Shown here piece by piece: positions 33,928-42,580 of a stretch of 64,000 nt of DNA (its first letter is position 1; every line of letters starts with the position of its first letter). The notes beneath the pieces are model-generated. The model ran no database searches, was not told the origin of the DNA, and saw nothing but the letters and a program-made list of their open reading frames with translations. Position numbers and translations under genes: made by a program. Source of the DNA: Algoriphagus sp. (GTDB taxonomy: Bacteria; Bacteroidota; Bacteroidia; Cytophagales; Cyclobacteriaceae); NCBI RefSeq assembly GCF_024305035.1, contig NZ_JAMWZB010000016.1:1-64000 (forward strand), read 5' to 3'.

Positions 33928-34990
33928 CGGCAGAGGGATTGCTTTTTTTCTTGAAGAAAACCTGACGAATCCACCGTGGAAGGAAAATCGCCCCCAGAAT
34001 CAGATAAGGATAATAGGAAAGCAATCTCCACAAAATACTCGTCACGAAAGTATACCCTCCCAAAAACTGGGCAAAAAACTGTCCGAAGAAAAACTCAGCC
34101 GTCCCCGAACTTCCAGGAGTGGGTGAAATCATCATCACAATCCACATGATCACCTGACGTGCAAATACGATCACTTGGTTGTCCAGTGATAAGGGGATGT
34201 AAGCTGAAATCAACGCATTGAGCATCAGATAGCGGGAGGACCAAATAAATATGGTGGCCAGAATCACCGGGACCCAATAGTTATAATTTTTCCCGCTTAA
34301 TTCTTTTGAAGCATCGATGATTTGATTTCCGTATTCCTGGGCATCGTGCTTCCATTTTCTCAGCCATTTGATCGAGAAAATTTTGATCAAAATCCATTTA
34401 AATACCCTGGGCCGGTAAAAAAGTGCCAAGGCCATAATCAAACTGTATGAGGCATACAGTCCATAGCTGATCCAAAAGATGGCCTGAAGACTATTTTCGA
34501 GTTGGTTTTTTAGGAGTTGGCTATCAGGAAAAATATTTCCTTTAGCAAAATAAAGAATTACCGGTGCTCCGATGATGAAGAAAAGATTGTCCAAAATTGC
34601 GGTAACCATCACAAAAGCAATGGCTCTGCCGAGTTTGATTCCCTCTTTGTGGAGAATGAAGATGGCTACTGCTGTTCCTCCAACCACTGAAGGTGTCACC
34701 GCAGAGGCAAACTCCCAGAGAATGATCACGTAGATGGCCCGAGTCCAAGAGATTTCTTTTTGGGTGATTTCACGAATCCGGTATACATAACCCAAATCCC
34801 TGAAAAATATCACGACGATTGCCAGCACGATAAAGGCTGCCGAGGCATCAAACACTCCGCGGAGTGTATTGGCATTGACACTGGGGTCAAAATAAAACAT
34901 CCCAAATACGATCCCCAATCCAATCAGAATGGGAACCCAGACCCTATTGGGGTTGAGTGTTTTAAAAATCTTCTTATTGTCAAGCTTCAT
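33905..34990 (-). CDS. lysylphosphatidylglycerol synthase-like membrane protein (UPF0104)
   Basis: 361 residues with about eight membrane helices. UPF0104/LPG_synthase_TM features include the early SAVTPSVVGGTAVAIFILHKEG and later ISPTPGSSGTAEFFFGQFFAQFLG (the PTPGGxG-type loop). Relatives are the flippase half of MprF or glycolipid-linked membrane proteins; the catalytic lysyl-transfer domain is absent here. A role in lipid translocation is inferred. It sits between scpA (1-bp gap) and murF-alr (overlap). Confidence 0.85.
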   Translation of the reverse strand: MKLDNKKIFKTLNPNRVWVPILIGLGIVFGMFYFDPSVNANTLRGVFDASAAFIVLAIVVIFFRDLGYVYRIREITQKEISWTRAIYVIILWEFASAVTPSVVGGTAVAIFILHKEGIKLGRAIAFVMVTAILDNLFFIIGAPVILYFAKGNIFPDSQLLKNQLENSLQAIFWISYGLYASYSLIMALALFYRPRVFKWILIKIFSIKWLRKWKHDAQEYGNQIIDASKELSGKNYNYWVPVILATIFIWSSRYLMLNALISAYIPLSLDNQVIVFARQVIMWIVMMISPTPGSSGTAEFFFGQFFAQFLGGYTFVTSILWRLLSYYPYLILGAIFLPRWIRQVFFKKKSNPSADAKESQP

Positions 34991-34991
34991 A

Positions 34992-35741
34992 TTAGGCTAC
35001 TCCGATCGGCTCCGTCTTTTCTACCCAAAAATTATTGTATCCTTCTCCGATGATAATGGTCACTTCTGACAGCTGAAGAAGCTCCAATATGGCCAAGAAG
35101 GTGTATATGACAAATATTTTATCAGGTTTGTAGCTGATGAAATCGGTAAAAGGTACTTTTCGCTTAAAGCTTATTTTTTCCAACACAAAATCTTTTTGTT
35201 GCTCTATGGTGTAAGGATACTGAATGACGGTGTGTTTTGTTTCTTCGGTTCGGGCGGACATTTTAGCCATACATTTCTGAAAAACCTTCAATAGCTTATA
35301 GAGGTCCACATCTTGGAGCTCAGCATCCACATCGTCAATTTTGCTGAGCGCTTTCAGTTCGGCTGCAATATTACCTCTTTTCTCCTTGGCCAATCTGCTT
35401 TCCTCTAACGCGGAGAGCTCCGCCACTACGGATTTGTATTTTTTATACTCCAATAAATTCCGGATGAGTTCCTCTCGCGGATCGATTTCTTCTCCCTTTT
35501 CGTTGAGCTCGGGTCGTGGAAGCAGCATTCGCGATTTGATCTTCATCAGCGTAGCCGCAAAGAGGATAAACTCGCTAGCCACTTCGATTTCCATTTGCTC
35601 CAAATGGTGAAGATAATCGAGAAAATCATTGGTAATCTTAGAGATAGGAATATCGTAAATATCGAGTTCGTCACGCTCAATGAAGAAGAGCATGAGGTCA
35701 AATGGACCCTCAAAAAGCGGTAATTTGATTTCGAAACTCAA
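34992..35741 (-). CDS. scpA: segregation and condensation protein A
   Basis: 249 residues with the ScpA start FEIKLPLFEGPFDLMLFFIERDELDIYDIPISKIT, the helical AAxLMxIKSRMLLPR segment (about 63-77) and a C-terminal winged-helix part (about 180-245: VPFTDFISYKPDKIFVIYTFLAILELLQL). ScpA is the kleisin of the SMC complex that binds SMC heads and ScpB to fold and segregate chromosomes. It is the first gene of the three-gene minus-strand operon. Confidence 0.93.
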   Translation of the reverse strand: MSFEIKLPLFEGPFDLMLFFIERDELDIYDIPISKITNDFLDYLHHLEQMEIEVASEFILFAATLMKIKSRMLLPRPELNEKGEEIDPREELIRNLLEYKKYKSVVAELSALEESRLAKEKRGNIAAELKALSKIDDVDAELQDVDLYKLLKVFQKCMAKMSARTEETKHTVIQYPYTIEQQKDFVLEKISFKRKVPFTDFISYKPDKIFVIYTFLAILELLQLSEVTIIIGEGYNNFWVEKTEPIGVA

Positions 35742-35919
35742 TGGATATCTAAATTAATGGTTAATTTTGTTCCCTTATTGTCAAAGATATTCAATTACTA
35801 GAAATAATTGGATTTCAGGTCGGAGAATCGGGGGATTGTACTTAGTTGCTATGCTAACTAAAAAACAAACAATTCTTTGTTAAGTTTATCTTTTCTGACC
35901 ACAAATCGTAGAAACATTC

Positions 35920-37833
35920 ATGTTGATTCAACCCGGAGAATTGTTAGCCCAAATAGATAGTCCAGAGGATCTAAAAAAGTTCCCCAAAGATAAATTAGTC
36001 CAAATTTGCGATGAGTTGCGTGACTTTATCATAGACAACGTTTCTGTGTATGGAGGTCATTTTGGAGCCAGTTTGGGCGTAGTGGAGCTTACTGTTGCGC
36101 TACACTATGTACTCAATACTCCAGAAGACCAACTCGTTTGGGACGTGGGTCATCAAGCCTATGGGCACAAAATTTTAACTGGGAGAAAAAATAAATTTCA
36201 TACCAATCGAATTTTTGGGGGAATCTCCGGCTTTCCAAAAAGAAAAGAAAGCCAATACGATACTTTTGGAGTAGGCCACTCAAGCACCTCTATTTCTGCT
36301 GCACTGGGAATGGCAGTAGCTTCCAAATACAAAGGTTCAAAAATCCAACACGTTGCCGTCATAGGGGATGGTTCCATGACCGGAGGAATGGCTTTCGAGG
36401 CCATGAATCATGCAGGGGTAAGCGATTCCAATCTGCTGATCATTCTCAATGACAACTGCATGGCCATTGATCCTAATGTGGGGGCTTTGAAAGATTACTT
36501 GACCGATATCACCACTTCCCATACTTACAATAAAGTCAAGGATGAGGTCTGGAAAATGCTGGGTAAGTTCAGCAAATTTGGCAGCTCTGCTCAGGAAGTG
36601 ATTTCCAAAGTCGAAGGAGCGATCAAGTCGGCTGTGCTGAAGCAAAGCAATCTTTTTGAATCCTTAAATCTCCGATACTTCGGTCCGGTTGATGGCCATG
36701 ATGTGAATCATTTGGTGGAGATCCTGCGGGATTTGAAAGATATTCCCGGTCCAAAAATCCTTCATTGTGTTACCGTGAAAGGAAAGGGGTATGAGCCAGC
36801 AGAAAAAGGAAACCATACCACTTGGCATGCCCCGGGTACTTTTGACAAGGTTACCGGAGAGATCTATAAAAAAACTCCAAGTAAACCCCAGGCTCCAAAA
36901 TACCAGGATGTCTTTGGCCATACGATAGTCGAACTGGCAAAGGCAGATTCTCGAATTATGGGCGTGACTCCAGCCATGCCATCGGGATCTTCTTTGAACA
37001 TCATGATGAAAGAAATGCCTGATCGGGCGTTTGATGTGGGGATTGCCGAGCAGCATGCGGTGACTTTCTCTGCCGGTTTGGCTACGCAGGGATTGATTCC
37101 CTTCTGTAATATTTATTCCACTTTTATGCAGCGGGCTTATGATCAGGTGATTCATGATGTCTGTTTGCAAAATTTGCCTGTGGTCTTCTGTCTTGATCGG
37201 GCTGGATTTGCCGGAGCAGATGGACCCACTCACCACGGCGCCTATGATTTGGCTTATTTCCGATGTGTGCCCAATCTGGTTGTAGCAGCACCGATGAATG
37301 AGGAAGAACTACGCAATATGATGTATTCTTCTACTCAGCATGGAGGTCCCTATTCCATCCGATACCCGCGAGGAAATGGCGTCATGCCAGAATGGAAAAC
37401 GGAATTTCAAGCCATTCCAACAGGTCAGGGTAGAATCGTCAAAGAGGGGGAAGAAATTGCCATTTTGACCCTAGGCCATATTGGGAATTATGCCGTAGAG
37501 GCCTGTGAAAACCTTGAAAAAGAAGGTTTAAATCCGGCGCATTACGATATGCGATTTGTGAAACCTTTGGATGAGGAATTGCTTCACGAGGTATTCGGTA
37601 AATTTAAAAAAGTCATCACGGTGGAAGACGGCTGTCTGATGGGTGGATTTGGTTCGGCCATACTGGAATTCATGGTCGATCATGGCTATCAGGCTCAGGT
37701 GAAGCGCTTGGGTATCCCGGACGAGGTGATCGAGCATGGTGAGCAAATCGAACTCCATCGCCTTTGTGGATTTGATCCCGAGGGAATCGCCAATGCCGTG
37801 CGAAGCATGACTGAAGTGCTCAAAATTAACTAA
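35920..37833 (+). CDS. dxs: 1-deoxy-D-xylulose-5-phosphate synthase
   Basis: 637 residues, the usual length. It condenses pyruvate with glyceraldehyde 3-phosphate, using thiamine diphosphate, as the first step of the MEP isoprenoid pathway. Motifs: GGHFGASLGVVELTVALHYV, DVGHQAYGHKILTGR, the TPP-binding GDGSMTGGMAFEAMN, and in the transketolase-like half DVGIAEQHAVTFSAGLA and RAGFAGADGPTHHGAYD. An alpha/beta hydrolase gene starts four bases after the stop and is probably co-transcribed. Confidence 0.97.
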   Translation: MLIQPGELLAQIDSPEDLKKFPKDKLVQICDELRDFIIDNVSVYGGHFGASLGVVELTVALHYVLNTPEDQLVWDVGHQAYGHKILTGRKNKFHTNRIFGGISGFPKRKESQYDTFGVGHSSTSISAALGMAVASKYKGSKIQHVAVIGDGSMTGGMAFEAMNHAGVSDSNLLIILNDNCMAIDPNVGALKDYLTDITTSHTYNKVKDEVWKMLGKFSKFGSSAQEVISKVEGAIKSAVLKQSNLFESLNLRYFGPVDGHDVNHLVEILRDLKDIPGPKILHCVTVKGKGYEPAEKGNHTTWHAPGTFDKVTGEIYKKTPSKPQAPKYQDVFGHTIVELAKADSRIMGVTPAMPSGSSLNIMMKEMPDRAFDVGIAEQHAVTFSAGLATQGLIPFCNIYSTFMQRAYDQVIHDVCLQNLPVVFCLDRAGFAGADGPTHHGAYDLAYFRCVPNLVVAAPMNEEELRNMMYSSTQHGGPYSIRYPRGNGVMPEWKTEFQAIPTGQGRIVKEGEEIAILTLGHIGNYAVEACENLEKEGLNPAHYDMRFVKPLDEELLHEVFGKFKKVITVEDGCLMGGFGSAILEFMVDHGYQAQVKRLGIPDEVIEHGEQIELHRLCGFDPEGIANAVRSMTEVLKIN

Positions 37834-37837
37834 AATC

Positions 37838-38605
37838 ATGTCTCCCATTCATTTTTTTGAAAAGGGCTCGGGTCAGTCTGTGGTTTTGATCCATGGATTT
37901 TGTGAAATCGGAGCCATGTGGGAGGATTTTGCCCAAGAATTATCGCAAAGTTTTCATGTCCTTTGTCCGGATTTACCCGGTTTTGGAAAGAGTCCATTGC
38001 CCAAACCGCAAATCTCTTTGGAGGAAACCGCCGTCGTGCTGGAGGAGTGGATGGAAGCGCATTCAATCCACAATCCGATTATTATCGGTCATTCTTTAGG
38101 CGGTTATATAGCCTTGGCTCTTTTGGAGTTGATGGGGAATAAAATCAAGGGAATAGGGCTTTTTCACTCGACGGCATTTGCCGATGATGCCGAGAAAAAA
38201 GAAATGCGGAATCGCACGATTCAGTTTTTGAAGAAGTTTGGTGCAGAGAAGTTTGTCAGTTCATTTGTACCCCCACTTTTTTCGGAGAAACACCGGGAAG
38301 AATTTGCCGATGAAATCGAAAAGGCCACCCAACAGGCAAGGCAATCTACCTTGGAGGGATTGATCGCCTTTACCGAAGCCATGCGGGACCGCAAGGATCG
38401 ATTCGAAGTTCTGAACAACTTTCAAGGCCCCAAACTCATGATTGCCGGTACGGAAGACGGGGCGGTCAAAATTGAAGCTAGCCGTCAGCAGAAAACAGCC
38501 TTTACCGATTATGTGGAACTCGAAGGCACAGGCCACATGGGGATGATTGAGGAGAAGGAAAGAACCTTAGCTTTGGTCAGAAATTTTTTAATTGAATCCA
38601 TTTAG
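37838..38605 (+). CDS. alpha/beta hydrolase, cytoplasmic
   Basis: 255 residues without a signal peptide. The complete catalytic machinery is visible: VVLIHGFCEIGAMWEDF (oxyanion strand), CPDLPGFGKS, nucleophile elbow IIGHSLGGYIALAL (Ser about 86), acid in IAGTEDGAV and His in LEGTGHMGMIE. It is therefore a good contrast to the serine-less exported relatives at 15-20 kb. Co-directional with dxs after 4 bp. The substrate is unknown. Confidence 0.9.
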   Translation: MSPIHFFEKGSGQSVVLIHGFCEIGAMWEDFAQELSQSFHVLCPDLPGFGKSPLPKPQISLEETAVVLEEWMEAHSIHNPIIIGHSLGGYIALALLELMGNKIKGIGLFHSTAFADDAEKKEMRNRTIQFLKKFGAEKFVSSFVPPLFSEKHREEFADEIEKATQQARQSTLEGLIAFTEAMRDRKDRFEVLNNFQGPKLMIAGTEDGAVKIEASRQQKTAFTDYVELEGTGHMGMIEEKERTLALVRNFLIESI

Positions 38606-38608
38606 GAC

Positions 38609-38911
38609 TCATTCTAAGTGTCTCTTGATATCCATAGCCGAATGAAGAATCCTAACGATTTCTACAGGCTCATTTTCTTTGTTTCGATCAAAAATAAGGT
38701 GGGATTTAACTTAGCTGACTCTTTAGTCCTTTTGCAATATTTTGAGGGATTTTCCTGAAAATGGTCCCTTAGCCACATACTCAATTTCTTGAATGATGAG
38801 TTTATAGTAGCGATCTGCCTGCTCTTTTGACCAATTTTGGAAGGTATAAACCCAAATACTCTCCAGATCTTCAATCGCTTTTTGGCTAATGCGATAAGAA
38901 GAATTATTCAT
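38609..38911 (-). pseudogene. ParE/RelE-type toxin, two nonsense codons
   Basis: A 100-codon frame starting NSSYRISQKAIEDLESIWVYTFQNWS, a clear ParE beginning, and ending SHLIFDRNKENEPVEIVRILH and SAMDIKRHLE, a clear ParE end. In the same frame two TAA codons interrupt the middle (LQKD-stop-RVS-stop-VKSH), each one base from a sense codon. The product would stop at 62 residues and lack the RNA/DNA gyrase-interacting C-terminal strands and the conserved Arg and His. The upstream antitoxin is intact and overlaps this gene by 8 nt. Confidence 0.85.
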
Positions 38912-39149
38912 GGGCTCTTTTCTGGATTTTTTTCAAATATTCATTTGGCTCGAAATCTTCTACAAAGCCGCTGTCCTCGCCCTCTTGAAGTGCTTTAATT
39001 AATTCTCGTTCCTTTTTTTCTTCCCTTTCCAATAATCGCAGTGCCGCTCGAATTACTTCACTTGCTGAACTGTACCGTCCAGAATCCACCTCTTCTCTTA
39101 TAAATTCCTCAAAATGATTGCCTAAGGAAATAGATGTTTTTTTACTCAT
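38904..39149 (-). CDS. ParD-type antitoxin
   Basis: 81 residues from the ATG at 39149 (MSKKTSISLGNHFEEFI); the frame is open nine codons further, but that start falls in the operator. Ribbon-helix-helix DNA-binding part (about 1-45: GRYSSASEVIRAALRLLEREE), then an acidic toxin-binding tail (EDSGFVEDFEPNEYLKK). ParD neutralises ParE and represses the operon. Here the toxin partner is broken, so the gene is an orphan antitoxin that may still protect from related toxins. Confidence 0.88.
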   Translation of the reverse strand: MSKKTSISLGNHFEEFIREEVDSGRYSSASEVIRAALRLLEREEKKERELIKALQEGEDSGFVEDFEPNEYLKKIQKRAHE

Positions 39150-39152
39150 TTC

Positions 39153-39186
39153 GGTATAATTTCTTGAATATACCAAATCTTGGTAT
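39153..39186 (-). promoter_or_regulatory. putative ParD operator
   Basis: Inverted repeat ATACCAA-ATC-TTGGTAT (39170-39186) with a further GGTATA (39153-39158) that pairs with TATACC (39169-39174), immediately upstream of the parD ATG. Ribbon-helix-helix antitoxins bind such repeated half-sites to autoregulate. An imperfect direct repeat TATTGAGGTCAA/TATTGAAGTCAA follows. Confidence 0.55.
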
Positions 39187-39239
39187 TGAGGTCAATAAGT
39201 AAATATTGAAGTCAAAGTTTCACTTATGGGTTCCAAAAT

Positions 39240-40073
39240 TTAAAATTGTCCAAACACCATCCGATCCTTCCCATTCAAATCTTGAATTACCTTCACCTCC
39301 GTATAGCCTTTTTGCAAGAGTAAATCCTTGACTTCTTTTCCGTAGTCTTCGTGGATTTCGAAGTAAAGTTTTCCCTTCGGTTTTAATGCCTTTTTTCCCA
39401 ATTCGGCAATCCTCCGGTAAAAAAGCAAAGGATCCTCATCGGGTACAAAAAGTGCCAGTTCCGGTTCAAAACCCAGGACATTGGAATGCATCTTGGCTTT
39501 GCCTTTTTCAGGAATATAAGGGGGATTGCTGACCAAAATATCCAAGTCTTGGATTGGAATTTCTTCTTTCAAAATATCCAACTGAATCCAATTCACCTTT
39601 GCTTTTAATGCCTTTCCATTTTTTTGAGCAATAGCTAGGGCAGAGGCAGAAACATCCAATCCGTAAACTTCTGCCTGGTTCATTTCCAAAAACAAGGTAA
39701 TCGGAATACAACCTGTGCCCGTACCCATATCCAAAATCTTTAGACCTGATTTCGGATTCTCCTTGATGATCAAATGCACCAGTTCCTCGGTTTCATTTCT
39801 GGGAATCAACGTATCTCTGCTCACCTGAAATTCTCTGCCATAAAAAGGAGCCTTTCCCAAAATCTGCTGTATGGGTTCTCCGGTTTTCAACCGCTCAAAA
39901 TCATCACTCAATGCCTGCGGAAGGTCTTTTTCCTCCAAAAACCGCATCATATCCACCCGTCTCAAGCCCAAGTGATGCTCCAGCAGCCACTCAACGAGCG
40001 TTTGAGCTTCAACCTGCTCATAAAGCGGCAGCTGCCCAGCCCATTTTTTGACGAGTGTGGAATAATTAATCAT
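39240..40073 (-). CDS. prmC: peptide chain release factor N(5)-glutamine methyltransferase
   Basis: 277 residues from the ATG at 40073 (MINYSTLVKKW); a longer open frame continues across an intergenic region and into copy D of the leader element and is rejected as start. The N-terminal helical domain has the GEPIQQILGKAPFYGREFQV block. The SAM site is ILDMGTGTGCIPITL, and the catalytic NPPY motif is in SNPPYIPEKG. PrmC methylates the GGQ glutamine of RF1/RF2. It diverges from the barrel gene at 40214. Confidence 0.94.
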   Translation of the reverse strand: MINYSTLVKKWAGQLPLYEQVEAQTLVEWLLEHHLGLRRVDMMRFLEEKDLPQALSDDFERLKTGEPIQQILGKAPFYGREFQVSRDTLIPRNETEELVHLIIKENPKSGLKILDMGTGTGCIPITLFLEMNQAEVYGLDVSASALAIAQKNGKALKAKVNWIQLDILKEEIPIQDLDILVSNPPYIPEKGKAKMHSNVLGFEPELALFVPDEDPLLFYRRIAELGKKALKPKGKLYFEIHEDYGKEVKDLLLQKGYTEVKVIQDLNGKDRMVFGQF

Positions 40074-40126
40074 TGTAGCGAATTCTCTTAAGTATTCGTA
40101 AAGGTAAACACGAAAACCGTTTCCCA

Positions 40127-40213
40127 TGAAATCGAGCATGACTAAAAAGTCCCACACTGGGATGATTATAATTGCGTGATTCCATGTGACCGCTAAAAGA
40201 CAATTATAAACAC
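40127..40213 (+). repeat. 87-nt start-codon-linked element, copy D
   Basis: Begins ATGAAATCGAGCATGACT, has the hairpin TCCC-ACACT-GGGA in place of CCCG/CGGG, the block GCGTGATTCCATG, and ends GACAATTATAAACAC at the ATG of the barrel gene. The upstream frame keeps MKSSMT and SHTGM but stops after 17 codons (TGA). Confidence 0.87.
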
Positions 40214-41020
40214 ATGAAAAAACTGATTTTACTATCCTGGATTTTGCTTCTTCCTTTCCTTTCTTATGCTCAGGAAAAACGCAGTGTATTCTTTGAGCTC
40301 GACGGTACGTATTGGGAAAAGTCCCTGAGCTATCCCCAATTTTTTGCACCTGAAAAAAATCGATTTGGAAGTGCTAGGTTATTTGTAGGCATACCTATGG
40401 GTGAAAAATGGGCCATTGGACTGTTGGGGGGCCCTAGCGCTACCTATCAGCAACAGGAAGATGGGAAGCGGTTTAGAGAGCTTTATGCACCCGAGCCGGA
40501 TGAGAATGGAAATGCGATTTACATTGGCAATACCACTGAGACTATTCCAGTTGGACTACAAAGCGAATTGATTGGTTTTGGTGCATTTATACAGCGCCGG
40601 ATCAGCTTAGGTGAAAAAACCTCGCTGAATATCAATTTCTATGGAATGAATGAAAGTGGAACTAATGGGCAATTGGAGATTTTTCCAGACTATTCTTACT
40701 GGTATTGGTGGCCTTGTCCGAATTGCCTCACGATTGCTCCCGGACCAATCGTACGGGAAATGGAGCAGAATAACTGGAAAGCAGGCTTGGATTTGGCTTT
40801 TGCCTGGTCACTTTCCCCAAAAATTGACCTGGGCTTGCGAGCTAATTTTTTGGAGTTTCGCAAGCAAAGCTTGAAAGGAGTTCCCAGCATCACCAATGGC
40901 TTAACTATTTATGATCCCAACTATATACTGTCCGAAGGCTATTTTGGGGATCGATACGATTTCGGATCGGCTGTGGCACGGGAAGGAGTTCGCCTTTCCT
41001 TGAGCTTTAAGCCCTTTTGA
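40214..41020 (+). CDS. probable outer-membrane beta-barrel protein
   Basis: 268 residues with a signal peptide (1-19, ending SYAQ). Alternating aromatic/hydrophobic strands run through the chain (FFELDGTYWEKSLSY, RLFVGIPMGEKWAIGLLGG, LGLRANFLEFRKQ), and the last strand ends VRLSLSFKPF with a C-terminal Phe, as in outer-membrane barrels. A WYWWPCPNCL segment in the middle, with a CxxC pair, is unusual. No family name is recognised. The start codon is joined directly to leader element copy D. Confidence 0.6.
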   Translation: MKKLILLSWILLLPFLSYAQEKRSVFFELDGTYWEKSLSYPQFFAPEKNRFGSARLFVGIPMGEKWAIGLLGGPSATYQQQEDGKRFRELYAPEPDENGNAIYIGNTTETIPVGLQSELIGFGAFIQRRISLGEKTSLNINFYGMNESGTNGQLEIFPDYSYWYWWPCPNCLTIAPGPIVREMEQNNWKAGLDLAFAWSLSPKIDLGLRANFLEFRKQSLKGVPSITNGLTIYDPNYILSEGYFGDRYDFGSAVAREGVRLSLSFKPF

Positions 41021-41052
41021 TTGGAGGATTCAAAAGACTCGGAAAGAAAACC

Positions 41053-41060
41053 TACCTTTG
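41053..41060 (+). promoter_or_regulatory. -7 box candidate upstream of the rRNA methyltransferase gene
   Basis: TACCTTTG fits TAnnTTTG and stands 17 bp before the ATG at 41078. No -33 TTG lies at standard spacing. Confidence 0.4.
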
Positions 41061-41077
41061 TGCAGAAATAGAATCGA

Positions 41078-42265
41078 ATGAAGCTGCATAACAATACCAT
41101 CCGAGGGGTTCATTCCGCTTTGGAAGCCATTTTTGAAGAGGGACAGTACGCCGATAAGGTGATCGAGCGAACCCTCAAATCCAATCCCAAATGGGGGGCG
41201 AGAGATCGCTCTTTTATCGCAGAGACCACTTATGAAATGGTGCGCTGGTGGAGACTGATCAATTACCTCAGTCCCTCAAAAGACTACTGGGATCTTTTTG
41301 GCACCTATTGGCTGATGCAGGGAAATGAGCTGCCGCCTTGGGAGGAATTTGCGCGGATCAATCCCGAAAAACTGAAAACCCGCTACGACGCCTTGGAGAA
41401 ACCGGCGCTATTGGAGTCGATCCCCGATTGGATGCAGGAATTGGGCGAAAAAGAACTGGGCGATAAATGGGCCCCGGAAATCCACAGTCTCAATGAAGAG
41501 GCAGAAGTGGTGCTTCGGGTGAATACACTAAAAATCAACCGGGAGCAACTTAAAAACCGTCTGGCTGCTGATGGTATCCGCACTTACATTGTCAAAGGCT
41601 ATCCGGATGCCTTGATCCTGGAGGAAAGACAGAATATTTTCAGGAACCCGGCTTTTAAGGAAGGGCTTTTTGAGGTGCAGGACGCCTCTTCCCAGTTGGT
41701 CGCTGCTGCTTTGGCCGTGGAACCGGGAATGCGCGTAATCGATGCCTGTGCCGGTGCGGGTGGCAAAACCTTACATCTAGCAGCTTTGATGGAGAACAAG
41801 GGAAAAATCCTCTCCATGGATCTTGAGGAGTGGAAACTGCAGCAAACCAAGCTCAGGGCACGACGAAACGGAATTGACATCATTGAGCGGAAAGTGATCG
41901 AAGGATCTAAAACCATCAAGCGACTGAAAGAGTCAGCGGATCGACTGCTACTTGATGTGCCTTGCTCCGGGATGGGTGTACTCCGGCGAAATCCCGATAC
42001 CAAGTGGAAACTCAGCCCTGAATCCATTGCCCAAGTGCAGGAAACCCAGCAGGAGATATTGCAATCCTATCCCAGCATGCTAAAAAAGGGTGGGCAATTG
42101 GTCTATGCGACCTGTAGCATTTTGCCTTCGGAAAATGAGAAGCAAATCGAGAAATTCTTAAATTCCGAAGCCGGAAAGGATTTTGAGTTACTCGAAGAGC
42201 AGCGGGTGTTGGCCCATGAAAGTGGATTTGACGGTTTTTATATTGCCAGGTTGATGAAGAAGTAA
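41078..42265 (+). CDS. RsmB/NOP-family RNA 5-methylcytosine methyltransferase
   Basis: 395 residues. An N-terminal NusB-like region (about 1-130) and a linker precede the methyltransferase core: QDASSQLVAAAL, the SAM motif DACAGAGGKTLHLA (about 222-235), DVPCSGMGVLRRNPDTKW (motif IV, PC dipeptide) and VYATCSILPSENEKQI (catalytic cysteine in TCS). The family makes m5C in rRNA (RsmB at C967 of 16S) or related sites; the exact target is not certain. Confidence 0.92.
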   Translation: MKLHNNTIRGVHSALEAIFEEGQYADKVIERTLKSNPKWGARDRSFIAETTYEMVRWWRLINYLSPSKDYWDLFGTYWLMQGNELPPWEEFARINPEKLKTRYDALEKPALLESIPDWMQELGEKELGDKWAPEIHSLNEEAEVVLRVNTLKINREQLKNRLAADGIRTYIVKGYPDALILEERQNIFRNPAFKEGLFEVQDASSQLVAAALAVEPGMRVIDACAGAGGKTLHLAALMENKGKILSMDLEEWKLQQTKLRARRNGIDIIERKVIEGSKTIKRLKESADRLLLDVPCSGMGVLRRNPDTKWKLSPESIAQVQETQQEILQSYPSMLKKGGQLVYATCSILPSENEKQIEKFLNSEAGKDFELLEEQRVLAHESGFDGFYIARLMKK

Positions 42266-42580
42266 GGGTCCAAGGCTAATCGAAAAGACACCATTTGCTT
42301 TTCAGATTGAGCATTTAGGGTGAGATACCCTTTTTGGCAACAAAATGAAAGAAATTCTTTTTTACAGCTTAATCGAAGCGGATTAGATATTTTTATTTAC
42401 TCCTCACCATATAATTATTTCAAGAAATAACTTCTCTTAACCTACTTTTTTACTGAAAAATCTTGCATTTCATAGAATAGATTTTTATAGTTGGAAATCA
42501 ATTAGTTTTCAACTCACTCTTTCATCTAATGAAAAACAATTTTACCTCCCCATTACAAAAATCCAGGTATAAACGGATTT
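42266..42580. other. intergenic region downstream of the RNA methyltransferase
   Basis: Contains the terminator-like hairpin at 42317-42335 and, further on, AT-rich sequence. An ATG at 42529 opens a frame that would join the lipoprotein gene only if one base were removed from the T-run near 42578 (see the finding on the lipoprotein start). No other feature is seen. Confidence 0.45.
42317..42335 (+). terminator. intrinsic terminator after the RNA methyltransferase gene
   Basis: Stem AGGGT/ACCCT with loop GAGAT followed by TTTTT. The stem is short, so its strength is uncertain. Confidence 0.5.

Noticed and set aside
40074-40349. N-terminal extension of the prmC frame
   Set aside because: It crosses the divergent intergenic region and leader copy D on the opposite strand; the family start aligns with the ATG at 40073.
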